Origin: Desulforadius tongensis
GTDB taxonomy: Bacteria > Bacillota > Desulfotomaculia > Desulfotomaculales > Desulfohalotomaculaceae
Direction of reading: 5' to 3'
Length of the DNA stretch: 64,000 nucleotides
Assembly (NCBI RefSeq): GCF_016907915.1
Contig: NZ_JAFBCW010000010.1
Coordinates: 25,918 to 89,917 of the forward strand
The position numbers and the translations under genes were made by a program. Below, piece by piece: positions 8,145-16,252 of the stretch (positions within the stretch are counted from its first letter, which is position 1; the number at the start of each line of letters is the position of its first letter). The notes beneath the pieces are model-generated. The model was not told the origin of the DNA, did no database searches, and worked only from the letters and a program-made list of their open reading frames with translations.

Positions 8145-8717
8145 ATGGCACAGAGCTGGGAAGTACGGTTAAGCGGTTCCGGCGGTCAGGGACTGATATT
8201 GGCAGGAATAATCCTGGCCGAAGCGGGAATTTTGGATGGGCAGAACGTGGTGCAGACCCAATCCTACGGGCCTGCCGCCCGCGGCGGTGCAAGCAAGGCG
8301 GAGGTTATTATCAGCCCGGGGGATATTGATTATCCCAAGGTGCTGGCCTGCGACGTGCTGCTGGCGCTAAACCAGGAATCTTGCATTAAATATTCCGGGG
8401 ATTTAAAAAATAACAGTGTCACCATTGTTGATTCGTCACTGGTGAAACACATTCCGCCGGTGGCGGGAAAAATTTATCCCCTGCCCATTACCAAAACAGC
8501 CCGCGAAGAAGTGGGCCGCGAACTGGTAGCCAACGTGGTAGCCCTTGGAGCGCTGGTGGGATTAACCGGTGTAGTTTCCCGGGAAGCGATAACCAATGCG
8601 CTGATGGCCCGTGTGCCCAGGGGAACGGAAGAACTGAATGCCAAGGCGCTGGAAGTAGGATTTAAAATGGCCGCAGAAGCCCGAAACAGCCAAAAGAATG
8701 TTCAGCAGGTTAGTTAG
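8145..8717 (+). CDS. korC: 2-oxoacid:ferredoxin oxidoreductase, gamma subunit
   Basis: This 190-residue gamma subunit begins WEVRLSGSGGQGLILAGIILAEAG, the typical GxGGQG start, and contains QTQSYGPAARGGASKAEVIIS, a strong family signature. It completes the KorDABC enzyme, which makes or uses acyl-CoA with reduced ferredoxin. ATG 8145 is chosen because AGGAGAAAGGTGG lies just upstream; a GTG at 8133 would overlap the beta gene by 11 bases. A terminator follows within 20 bases. Confidence 0.88.
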   Translation: MAQSWEVRLSGSGGQGLILAGIILAEAGILDGQNVVQTQSYGPAARGGASKAEVIISPGDIDYPKVLACDVLLALNQESCIKYSGDLKNNSVTIVDSSLVKHIPPVAGKIYPLPITKTAREEVGRELVANVVALGALVGLTGVVSREAITNALMARVPRGTEELNAKALEVGFKMAAEARNSQKNVQQVS

Positions 8718-8732
8718 TAGAGCTTTGTTCAG

Positions 8733-8758
8733 GTGCGCGAAAAGCGCACATTTTTTTT
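8733..8758 (+). terminator. Intrinsic terminator of korDABC
   Basis: GTGCGC-GAAAA-GCGCAC followed by eight T residues at 8751-8758; textbook form, 15 bases after the korC stop. Confidence 0.9.
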
Positions 8759-8811
8759 GTCGTAACGCAGCTGCTGGGCATGTTATTATAATGGTGATGG
8801 GGGGGAGAAAT

Positions 8812-10260
8812 GTGCTGGTAAAGAAAGATAACCAGCAGCAGAAAAAGTACCGGCTGCAGCAGGAACTGGAAAAATTATTCATTGAGGAATGGGGTGGGCC
8901 GCGCAGCGAACTGGCCCTGGTTTACCTGCGCCAAAATGTTATTCCCCGGCTGGTATCCTGTATAATCACCAATCACCATTATTTAGAGAATAATACCTTC
9001 TTGGATATATTAGCCAATAAGTTAAATACAGAATTTGCTTACCCACCGGCCTTTGCCGAAGGACTGTCCGCAGATGTGGTAAATACAGCCATAAAGGTGC
9101 TGGGCAGGCATGAAACGCCCCAAAACCACCCCTGGCACCCCTGGGAAGTAATACTGCGCATGCTGACCATAGGCAAAAGCATCAATGACATTGTTGAAAA
9201 AACCTGTTTTTCAGAATCATACATTGAAGTTTTCCGCAAAAAATATCTGAATTTCTCCAAAGCAGCCCAGGGGGAGGGGGAATGGTCTGATGATTTTGCC
9301 CGCCTGCCGGAACTGGGCGGTTACGGCAGCCAGCTGATAAGATTTATGGAAGACTTTAGAAGGCGATTTAAAGTATTTAAAAACTATTACGCCCGGCTGC
9401 AGGCGGAGCAGGTTATATTTGACCTGGAACTGCCGGTTGATGCCGGCAGGCTGCTGCGTTTATTGGAAGGCATGTATCATTTGGAAGGGCGGTTTACCCG
9501 CGGTGAAATGATACGGCTGCTGACAGAGAAAACGGGCCGGGCGGTTAATCAATGCAGCGGCATGCTGGCTGACCGGGATAAAGGTGAAGTGACAGAACTA
9601 ATAGATAAACTGATAGAAAATCACTGGTTGGTATCTTCCGGCGGCAGTGACACGAAGCTGTTTTTAGCACCCAAAGGGGCCCGGCTGGTGGTACCTGTTT
9701 TGGCTCCCCGGTTGGCCGGAGAAATAATGGAAATATTACGTTCAAATAAAAGCAGCCGCATCTCATGCGCCGCAGAACTGCTGATGGGAAAAAATCCTGA
9801 AGTGGTGGTTCATGTCATTAAGCAGCTGGTGCAGCAGCAGGATCCGGTGGTTCCGGTTTTATTTAAAGCCCTGTTTCACAAGGTGAGCAAGCCGGTGCTG
9901 TTAGAAATCATCGCCGGGTGCGGTGAGCTGGGTGGAAACACTGCCGCTGAATTGTTAACCGGGGCATTACAGCACCGGGACAGCATGGTGCGGGTAAAAG
10001 CCTGCCAATCCATTGGTAAGCTGGGGGATAGATCCTTCTATTTTCATTTAATCGGTGCCCTGCAGGACAAGGTGCCGCTGGTGAGGGAAAACGCCGTTAA
10101 GGCCCTGGGTATGCTGGGAATGCAGCCGGCTGTTAGTCACCTGGAAAAGGTGATGAATAATCCCGAAGAGTCACCCTCTGTACGGCACGGGGCCAGGGAA
10201 GCCATAAGCCAATTAAAAGCGGCGCCGGAAAAAAATAGGCAGGGTGATCCGCTGACCTAA
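8812..10260 (+). CDS. HEAT-repeat protein of unknown function
   Basis: A 482-residue, probably cytosolic protein. The C-terminal half (about residues 320-475) holds PBS-lyase/HEAT-type helical repeats, for example HRDSMVRVKACQSIGKLGD and DKVPLVRENAVKALGMLG. The N-terminal part is helical and not recognised. GTG 8812 follows GGGGGGAGA by about six bases and is preferred over ATGs at 8791 and 8797 that lack a ribosome site. It sits alone between the kor terminator and the convergent potassium channel gene. HEAT proteins scaffold protein-protein contacts; no specific role can be assigned. A second HEAT-containing protein is encoded at 14837. Confidence 0.7.
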   Translation: MLVKKDNQQQKKYRLQQELEKLFIEEWGGPRSELALVYLRQNVIPRLVSCIITNHHYLENNTFLDILANKLNTEFAYPPAFAEGLSADVVNTAIKVLGRHETPQNHPWHPWEVILRMLTIGKSINDIVEKTCFSESYIEVFRKKYLNFSKAAQGEGEWSDDFARLPELGGYGSQLIRFMEDFRRRFKVFKNYYARLQAEQVIFDLELPVDAGRLLRLLEGMYHLEGRFTRGEMIRLLTEKTGRAVNQCSGMLADRDKGEVTELIDKLIENHWLVSSGGSDTKLFLAPKGARLVVPVLAPRLAGEIMEILRSNKSSRISCAAELLMGKNPEVVVHVIKQLVQQQDPVVPVLFKALFHKVSKPVLLEIIAGCGELGGNTAAELLTGALQHRDSMVRVKACQSIGKLGDRSFYFHLIGALQDKVPLVRENAVKALGMLGMQPAVSHLEKVMNNPEESPSVRHGAREAISQLKAAPEKNRQGDPLT

Positions 10261-10282
10261 CCCTGCCTGTAAAGGCTTCACC

Positions 10283-11647
10283 TTAACCAACAATAATCCG
10301 TTCTTTAACGTAATGGATTTTTGATTTTCTGCCCGGTCTGTGGGGTAAAAGCAGCAGTGATAATAAACCGATTCTCCCGATAAACATTAGTAATATGAGA
10401 ATGATTTTGCTGGCCGTGCTCAGCTGCGGAGTAATGCCCAGGGACAAACCGGTGGTTCCGAAGGCCGAGCATACTTCAAAAAGCACCTGGGTGGCAGAAA
10501 ACGGCTCAATTTCCAGTATTGCCACCGTTGAGAAAAATACCAGTATAATGGCCAGCGTGAAAACTGCGTAAGAGCGGTGTATATCTTCCGCATACAGCTC
10601 CCGCTTAAATACCTGCACGTTTTCTTTATCCCGCCAGAATGTAAAAATACTCATTAAAACTACTGCAAATGTGGTGGTACGGATACCGCCCCCGCAGCTG
10701 CTGGGAGAGGCGCCGATAAACATCAGCAGGCAGAAGAACATTAACGTGGCATTGTGAAACTGGGTAATATCATAGGTTGAAAATCCGCCGTTGCGGGTGG
10801 TTAAGGATTGGAAAAGGGCCACCGCTATTTTTTGATGCCACGGTAAACTGTTTAAGGAACTTCCCGCTTCGCCAATAAGAACTACCAAAAAACCCACCAC
10901 CAGTAAAGCAAAGAACGTCAGCGTGGTAACCTTGGTAAATAGAGAAAACCGGCGGCGGTATAATATTTTACACCGTATCTCCAGTAAGACCGGAAAACCG
11001 ATGGCTCCCAGGATTAACAGTACAGCGATAACTGTGTGTAAAAAGTAATCCTGGGGAAAACCCTGCAGGCTGTCGCCGAACAGATCAAAGCCGGCGTTGG
11101 TAAAAGCTGACAGAGCGTGAAATACCCCCAGTTTTAAAGCGGTTTTAAATTCATAGGCATAGTGAAAATAAAAATGGCCGGTAAGTATTACTGCGGCTAT
11201 TAATTCCAAAAATACAGCCAGTTTAAGTATAAAGAGCATCAGCACCACCAAACCTTCCAGTGAGGTTTGGTTTTGATCTACTTTAATTAACATGCGTCCG
11301 CGCAGGTTTATCTGCCGGCCAAACACCACGTACATTAATGTACCCAGTGTCATAATACCGATACCGCCGAACTGCAGCCAGATCATTAGAATGGCCAAAC
11401 CAACATTGCTGAACGTTTCGTTGGTGGCGGTAACGGTTAACCCGGTAACACTGATGGCGCTGGTGGCGGTAAACAGCGCGTCGATGAAAGATAATTCCAC
11501 GCCGGGTTGAAGGGAAATGGGCAGGCTCAGTAACAGGGTGCCCAGCAGGGCAAAGGATAAATAACCGATAACAATTAATTGTACAGGAGTGATTTTGCTC
11601 TTTTTGACATTAAATCCCTTGGGCCTGGTTTTGCTTTCTGCTATCAT
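10283..11647 (-). CDS. ktrB: Potassium uptake channel subunit TrkH/KtrB
   Basis: This 454-residue integral membrane protein has the fourfold M1-P-M2 repeat of the TrkH/KtrB superfamily. Selectivity-filter-like loops appear as ATSAISVTGLTV, SAFTNAGFDLFG, LTTRNGGFSTYD and SAFGTTGLSLG, with a GASPSSCGGGIRTTT gating-loop region between domains. It moves K+ (often with Na+) across the membrane and needs an RCK partner; a KtrA-like RCK protein is encoded at 39802 rather than adjacent. The start ATG 11647 follows AAGGAGA, with a -10-like TATAAT just upstream. It is convergent with the HEAT gene and divergent from trxB. Confidence 0.88.
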   Translation of the reverse strand: MIAESKTRPKGFNVKKSKITPVQLIVIGYLSFALLGTLLLSLPISLQPGVELSFIDALFTATSAISVTGLTVTATNETFSNVGLAILMIWLQFGGIGIMTLGTLMYVVFGRQINLRGRMLIKVDQNQTSLEGLVVLMLFILKLAVFLELIAAVILTGHFYFHYAYEFKTALKLGVFHALSAFTNAGFDLFGDSLQGFPQDYFLHTVIAVLLILGAIGFPVLLEIRCKILYRRRFSLFTKVTTLTFFALLVVGFLVVLIGEAGSSLNSLPWHQKIAVALFQSLTTRNGGFSTYDITQFHNATLMFFCLLMFIGASPSSCGGGIRTTTFAVVLMSIFTFWRDKENVQVFKRELYAEDIHRSYAVFTLAIILVFFSTVAILEIEPFSATQVLFEVCSAFGTTGLSLGITPQLSTASKIILILLMFIGRIGLLSLLLLPHRPGRKSKIHYVKERIIVG

Positions 11648-11851
11648 AATGGTAATCTTCTCCTTGGAATATTATACAAAGATTATTTTACCTTTACTTT
11701 TTCCGCTATACAAGTGCCTTATGAAATTAAAGCTTTGCAGCAGATTTTGCAGTGCAACCGGAGGCGAATTACTTGACGAATATTTTGGAAAAATGCAATA
11801 ATATAGTTAAAAAATAATATACTTAAAAATATGAATATGGGTGGTGCAAGA

Positions 11852-12772
11852 ATGGAAATCAGAGATTTAGCAATAATTGGCGGGGGGCCGGCAGGACTGA
11901 CTGCAGGGCTGTATGCCGCCCGGGCAGCATTAAATACAGTGTTATTCGAAAGGGGCATGCCTGGCGGTCAGGCTGCTTCCACCGAGCGTATTGAAAACTA
12001 TCCCGGCTTTCCAGAGGGTATAGATGGACCTGAATTAGCCATTAAAATGTCAGAACAAGCCCAGCGCTTTGGCTGTGAAATAATTTACTCTGATGTAGAC
12101 AAGTTGGAACGGCAGGAAAAGGGATTTAAAATTACATATGGGGAAAATGAGCTGCTGGCCAAAGCTGTAATTTTGGCCACCGGGGCAAAACCCAAATTCC
12201 TGGGGGTAAAGGGAGAAAAAGAATTTCACGGCCGGGGTGTATCCTACTGCGCCACATGTGACGGTGCATTTTTCCGGGACGGTACACTGGCTGTAATAGG
12301 CGGTGGCGATGCCGCGGTTGAAGAAGCAATCTTTTTAACCAAGTTTGCCGCCAAAGTATATATTGTGCACCGGCGGGGTGAACTGCGGGCCGCTAAAATA
12401 CTGCAGCAGCGGGCCTTTGATAACCCTAAAATTGAACTGGTTTGGCATTCGGTGCTGGAAGAAGTTAAAGGCGGTCAAAAAGTAGAGAGCGTGCTGTTAA
12501 AAGATGTTCGTACCGGTGAAAAGAAAGAAATCGCCGTGGACGGGGTATTTATATACGTGGGCACCGAGGCCAACTCCAACCTGTTGAAAGATCTGGTGGA
12601 ATTAGATGCAAACGGCTATGTTAAAGCCCAGGAAGACACCGCTACCGGTGTGCCGGGGTTATATGTAGCGGGTGATTTGCGTAAAAAACCACTGCGCCAG
12701 GTTGTTACCGCCGTGGCAGACGGTGCGGTGGCGGTGGCCCAGGTGGAAAAGTACCTCTCTTCCCTGGAATAA
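11852..12772 (+). CDS. trxB: Thioredoxin reductase
   Basis: This 306-residue flavoprotein has the FAD motif IIGGGPAGLTAG at residues 8-19, the redox-active CATC (C133, C136) in SYCATCDGAF, the NADPH-fold motif VIGGGDAAVEEA at about 148-159 and the C-terminal GLYVAGDLRKKPLRQVVTA. It reduces thioredoxin with NAD(P)H. ATG 11852 is chosen because GGGTGGTG precedes it at a suitable distance; in-frame ATGs at 11831 and 11837 lack one. The pyridine nucleotide site reads HRRGELRAA, close to the HRRxxxRA NADPH pattern, suggesting NADPH use. It is monocistronic, followed by a strong terminator at 12876. Confidence 0.92.
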   Translation: MEIRDLAIIGGGPAGLTAGLYAARAALNTVLFERGMPGGQAASTERIENYPGFPEGIDGPELAIKMSEQAQRFGCEIIYSDVDKLERQEKGFKITYGENELLAKAVILATGAKPKFLGVKGEKEFHGRGVSYCATCDGAFFRDGTLAVIGGGDAAVEEAIFLTKFAAKVYIVHRRGELRAAKILQQRAFDNPKIELVWHSVLEEVKGGQKVESVLLKDVRTGEKKEIAVDGVFIYVGTEANSNLLKDLVELDANGYVKAQEDTATGVPGLYVAGDLRKKPLRQVVTAVADGAVAVAQVEKYLSSLE

Positions 12773-12777
12773 AAAAT

Positions 12778-12799
12778 GCTGTATCAGGAAAGATACAGC
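12778..12799. other. Hairpin just after trxB
   Basis: GCTGTATC-AGGAAA-GATACAGC is a perfect 8-bp stem starting 6 bases after the trxB stop. The T tract lies on the minus-strand side only. It may stabilise the trxB mRNA 3' end; the real terminator is at 12876. Confidence 0.4.
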
Positions 12800-12875
12800 G
12801 ATAAAGGGAGAGGAGATTAGAAACGGTAATTCCGGTGTTAGATTTAGTATAACCAATATAGGCAATGTTTATAAA

Positions 12876-12899
12876 AAGGGCTGAGCAGCCCTTTTTTTT
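12876..12899 (+). terminator. Intrinsic terminator downstream of trxB
   Basis: AAGGGCT-GAG-CAGCCCTT stem followed by eight Ts; it separates trxB from the promoter of the next operon. Confidence 0.85.
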
Positions 12900-12912
12900 A
12901 CTTTTTACGGCC

Positions 12913-12962
12913 TTGTCAACGAACATTTGTTTTGTATAATATATACTACAAACAAATGTTCC
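12913..12962 (+). promoter_or_regulatory. Promoter with two LexA-like (SOS) boxes
   Basis: TTGTCA (12913-12918) and TATAAT (12935-12940) are separated by 16 bases. CGAACATTTGTTTT (12920-12933) fills the spacer, and its near-copy in reverse orientation, CAAACAAATGTTCC (12949-12962), lies just past the -10 at the expected transcription start. Each box follows the Gram-positive LexA/DinR pattern CGAACRNRYGTTYC with two or three mismatches, and together they form a perfect 12-bp inverted repeat (12921-12932 and 12950-12961). A repressor here would block polymerase at spacer and start site. LexA identity is inferred from the pattern. Confidence 0.6.
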
Positions 12963-12975
12963 GGAGGTGTTTGGT

Positions 12976-14883
12976 ATGAGTGTTCACTGGCAGCGGATAT
13001 TGAAAATATCAGTACACGGCGGTTTTATGGATGGACAGGAAATTGAATTCAGCCCCCATTTAAATTGTTTGATTGGCGGCCGGGGTTCCGGCAAAAGCAC
13101 GGTGGTGGAATTACTGCGTTACGCCCTGGATTGTGTACCCGGTGACCAAGTTTTTAAAAAACGCAGCCAGCGGCATGTTCAGGCTGTGCTCGGCGGCGGT
13201 ACTGTTACCGTTACGGTACAGTCTGCCGGGGGAAGCATTTATAAAATAAAGCGGCAGATGGGATACAGGCCCCAGGTGCTGGATGAAAAGGGCCGGCCGC
13301 TGGGGCTGGAGCTGCACCACAGCCTGCAGTTTCCCTTAATGGTATTTGGTCAAAGCGAACTGGAACAGGTGGCAGATGATGCTGCGGCCAGGTTGGCGGT
13401 GCTGGACGGCATGATTCCGGAGCGGCAGAGGTATACCGGTGCCACCAATCAGCTGCGGCGGCAGCTGGAAACCATTCGGCCGGAGGTGGCGGCGCTGGAG
13501 GAAAAAATAAAGCAGCTGGAGCAAAAAACCAAGCTGATACCCGGCTTGAAAGAACGGCTTAAAGAGCTGGAAGAGTATGATTTAGACGGCCTAATGGCCA
13601 GGCGGCAGCAGCGGGAACAGGAACGGTTTTGGCTGAGGGAACTGTACCGGGAGACGCAGAGAAAACAGCGTTATTATAGACAAAAAGCTGCTGAATTAAC
13701 CTTTACCATGCCGGAACGGTTTGAGAGTTGGGCCAATGCTCACCTGATAGAACAGGCCCTTTCGGCCTTTGCCGGGATGCTGGAAAGAGAGAAAAAGAAA
13801 TTTTCCACCCTGGCGGTGGAGTGGGAAAAACTGCACTATCAACTGGAACCGCTGCAAAACGAACTTGCTGACCGGCACCGGGAAGCAGAGGAGCAGGACC
13901 GCCCGCTGGTGGGCAAATTGTATGGACAAAATTTGGCCAAAGCGATGGATGAGCGCAGTGAGTGCACCGGTATGCTGCTGGAACTGGAACAGTTGGAAAG
14001 ACAGTTAAAGGAAAAGCAGCAAAAATTAAACCACCTCAACGGGGAAAGAAAAAAATGGCTGGCAGAGCTGGAGGAACTGGAGAGGGAGCTTTTTGTACTG
14101 CGCAGTGAAGCAGCCCGGCAGGCCGGTGAGCAGATGGGTGAAAAGTTAAGAGTTACCGTGTCCCGCCAGGGGGACTGCCGGCATTACCGCCGCTTTCTGG
14201 CGGATATACTGGCCGCTAGCGGCCTGCATTATAATCGGCTGGTGGAGCTCATCGTCACCCAAGTACCACCGGGCCTCTTGGCCCAAATAATTAGAAACAG
14301 GGAATCACACCTGCTGGTAACCCTTGCTGGGTTGGATGAAGACCGGGCCGACAAAGTAATGAATTCTTTAAGCAGCCGCTTAACGCCGGAACTTTTATTA
14401 GAACTGGAGGAAATGCCGGTGGCCGATTGGGTGGAGGTGGAACTGCTGGACGGCCATACCTGGAAGCCCAGTGATATACTTTCCAAAGGACAGCGCTGCA
14501 CCGCCATCCTGCCCCTTTTACTGCTGGACAGCTCGCAGCCCTTAATTATAGACCAGCCCGAGGACCATTTAGATAATGCCTATATATACAGTACGGTGGT
14601 GCCGGCGTTGAAAAAAATTAAAACCGGCCGGCAGATAATACTGGCCACCCACAACGCCAACATTCCGGTGCTGGGCCGGGCGGAAAAAAATATCGTATTG
14701 GATTCCAACGGCCGGAGGGGATGGGTGGCCTGCAGCGGCGGTTTGGAAAAACAGCAGGTACTGGAACTGTTGGAACTGCTTTTAGAAGGGGGAGCCGGTG
14801 CGCTGCAGAGCCGGTTAGAAACATACCGTCAAAGGGGTGAAGCCGGTGGGGGAAGAAAAACGAGCCCGGTATGTGATTTTTAA
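12976..14883 (+). CDS. SMC/RecF-like ATPase, putative SOS-regulated DNA repair protein
   Basis: The 635-residue protein has a split ABC-type ATPase. Walker A is GGRGSGKST at residues 34-42, a long charged helical region (about 150-390, rich in Glu/Gln/Lys/Arg) looks like a coiled coil, a signature LSKGQRCTAILPLLLLD follows, and Walker B is PLIIDQPEDHLDN with an H-loop-like ATHNANIPVLG. This is the SbcC/RecN/SMC architecture of enzymes working on DNA ends or chromosomes. ATG 12976 follows GGAGG (12963-12967). Paired LexA-like boxes in its promoter suggest DNA-damage induction. It overlaps the next gene by 47 bases. No specific family name was recognised. Confidence 0.72.
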   Translation: MSVHWQRILKISVHGGFMDGQEIEFSPHLNCLIGGRGSGKSTVVELLRYALDCVPGDQVFKKRSQRHVQAVLGGGTVTVTVQSAGGSIYKIKRQMGYRPQVLDEKGRPLGLELHHSLQFPLMVFGQSELEQVADDAAARLAVLDGMIPERQRYTGATNQLRRQLETIRPEVAALEEKIKQLEQKTKLIPGLKERLKELEEYDLDGLMARRQQREQERFWLRELYRETQRKQRYYRQKAAELTFTMPERFESWANAHLIEQALSAFAGMLEREKKKFSTLAVEWEKLHYQLEPLQNELADRHREAEEQDRPLVGKLYGQNLAKAMDERSECTGMLLELEQLERQLKEKQQKLNHLNGERKKWLAELEELERELFVLRSEAARQAGEQMGEKLRVTVSRQGDCRHYRRFLADILAASGLHYNRLVELIVTQVPPGLLAQIIRNRESHLLVTLAGLDEDRADKVMNSLSSRLTPELLLELEEMPVADWVEVELLDGHTWKPSDILSKGQRCTAILPLLLLDSSQPLIIDQPEDHLDNAYIYSTVVPALKKIKTGRQIILATHNANIPVLGRAEKNIVLDSNGRRGWVACSGGLEKQQVLELLELLLEGGAGALQSRLETYRQRGEAGGGRKTSPVCDF

Positions 14884-15499
14884 TGAGCAGTATATTAACA
14901 GACTGGCTGCTGCCGCCGGCAGTGCCCGGGCGGAAGAAAGATTAAAAGCGGTGCTGGCACTGCAAAAACTGCCGGGGGGCATATCTATGCCGCTGTTAAA
15001 TAAAATGATTAACGACAGCAGCCCCTGGGTGCGGCACCACGCCCGCCGGGCGCAGCGCCTGGTGCAAAAGAAAACAAACCCCGGGGTGGTTAAATATTCC
15101 CGGCAGCAAAATACCAGTGCGGTAATCAAAGAAGAGCCCGGCCGAATAAAAATACTGCTGGAAAAACAGCCTTTCATCTTCCCCCACCTGCTGATTGACA
15201 GCGGTAAAGGTATGGTACGGGTAAATGATAAACCGGTTCGGCTTACGGCAGCGGAGTTTAGGCTGCTGCTGACCTTGGCTGAAAATCAGGGCTGCTATGT
15301 GTCCAAAGACAGGCTTTACGCCCTGGCGGTGGACGACGGGGCGGCAGTGGGTAACGACACCGCGTTAAAGACCCATATTAAAAGAATACGCCAAAAACTG
15401 GGTGACGACGGGCGGAATCAAAAATATATACAGTGTTTTAAAAGATACGGTTACCGCCTGCGTGAAGATATAGATGTAAAGATCAGCTCCCGGGACTGA
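14837..15499 (+). CDS. HEAT-like/winged-helix (OmpR-type) DNA-binding protein
   Basis: A 220-residue protein. Residues about 15-75 look like one or two HEAT helices (ERLKAVLALQKLPGGISMPLLNKMINDSSPWVRHHARRAQ, quoted by position 34-73 in key parts only). Residues about 125-215 form an OmpR/PhoB-type winged helix (VRLTAAEFRLLLTLAENQG and TALKTHIKRIRQKLGDDG, ending CFKRYGYRL). There is no receiver domain, so it is not a standard response regulator. The GTG start lies 47 bases inside the ATPase gene, implying co-translation and a shared role. It may read a signal through the helical part and bind DNA with the wing. A GTG at 14846 is an alternative start. Confidence 0.68.
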   Translation: MKPVGEEKRARYVIFNEQYINRLAAAAGSARAEERLKAVLALQKLPGGISMPLLNKMINDSSPWVRHHARRAQRLVQKKTNPGVVKYSRQQNTSAVIKEEPGRIKILLEKQPFIFPHLLIDSGKGMVRVNDKPVRLTAAEFRLLLTLAENQGCYVSKDRLYALAVDDGAAVGNDTALKTHIKRIRQKLGDDGRNQKYIQCFKRYGYRLREDIDVKISSRD

Positions 15500-15522
15500 A
15501 ATTTTCCCGGGAGCTGATTTTT
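15484..15522 (+). terminator. Intrinsic terminator of the ATPase/winged-helix operon
   Basis: CAGCTCCCGGG pairs perfectly with CCCGGGAGCTG (15506-15516) and is followed by ATTTTT. The 5' arm overlaps the last codons of the winged-helix gene. Confidence 0.88.
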
Positions 15523-15627
15523 AGGTATACGACCTAAAAGTTACCGTAAAGTCACCGCCGCGGCACCGTAACTTCACCCTCTGGTTTTATAGTGAGCTAA
15601 ATATATAAAGCCGAGGGAGGTTTTTTA

Positions 15628-16164
15628 ATGAGCAGTAAAAGCAAATTACCCCCATTGTTAATGTTCATTCCCAGGTATATCGACGGCAGCGGTGATATTA
15701 CCGAACTTGTTACCACGGAAGGAGCAGCACTGCGGGATTATCGCGGCATACGCAGCGTGCGTGCTGCCCTGTGCAGGCAGCATGCCGTTGATTACACGGC
15801 GCTGCGCAGCATTTGCCGGGAAATGTGCGGGCCGGGGGTTACCCCGCTGCTGCTGGCCCCGGGTTACACTTTGGTGCCGGTAAAAACCAGGGAGGCAATG
15901 TTTTCCGGTGACCCCTGCTATGGCTATGTAAACTTGGCCCTTGTAACCGCTGTGCAGCCGTTAAACGAGGGAAAATATAGGGCAGAGATAAAAACCGCCG
16001 TTAAAAATATCGGCGTAAAAACATTGACATCGGCCGGTACGGTAAAACAAAACCTGCGCCGGGCAGAACTGCTGCAGAGGTGCCATTGGCCCGGCGATAT
16101 ATCTCACCGCCTGCAGCGGCAGGAACTGTTAAAGTTAATACTAAAAACAATAAACTTAAATTGA
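15628..16164 (+). CDS. Hypothetical protein, possibly ComK-like
   Basis: A 178-residue basic protein with no membrane segment or signal peptide. The central part (TPLLLAPGYTLVPVKTR near residue 72, then GDPCYGYVNLALV) has the pattern 'P-hydrophobic-x-hydrophobic-P-T/K' seen in the middle of ComK, the competence transcription factor. The C-terminal LRRAELLQRCHWPGD and basic LQRQELLKLILK helix would also fit. The similarity is faint and judged by eye. The ATG follows GAGGGAGG. It is transcribed on its own between a terminator and the cfa gene. Treat the ComK link as a hypothesis. Confidence 0.6.
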   Translation: MSSKSKLPPLLMFIPRYIDGSGDITELVTTEGAALRDYRGIRSVRAALCRQHAVDYTALRSICREMCGPGVTPLLLAPGYTLVPVKTREAMFSGDPCYGYVNLALVTAVQPLNEGKYRAEIKTAVKNIGVKTLTSAGTVKQNLRRAELLQRCHWPGDISHRLQRQELLKLILKTINLN

Positions 16165-16252
16165 GAAATATTAAAGCATATTACTTAAATTAGTGATATA
16201 TTTATTAGTAACATTAATAGTAAAATATGTTTATCCAGGGGAGGGGAGTAAA

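Noticed and set aside
11773..11804. TTGACG...TAATAT as the trxB promoter
   Set aside because: The spacing is 20 bases, too long for a confident sigma-A call.
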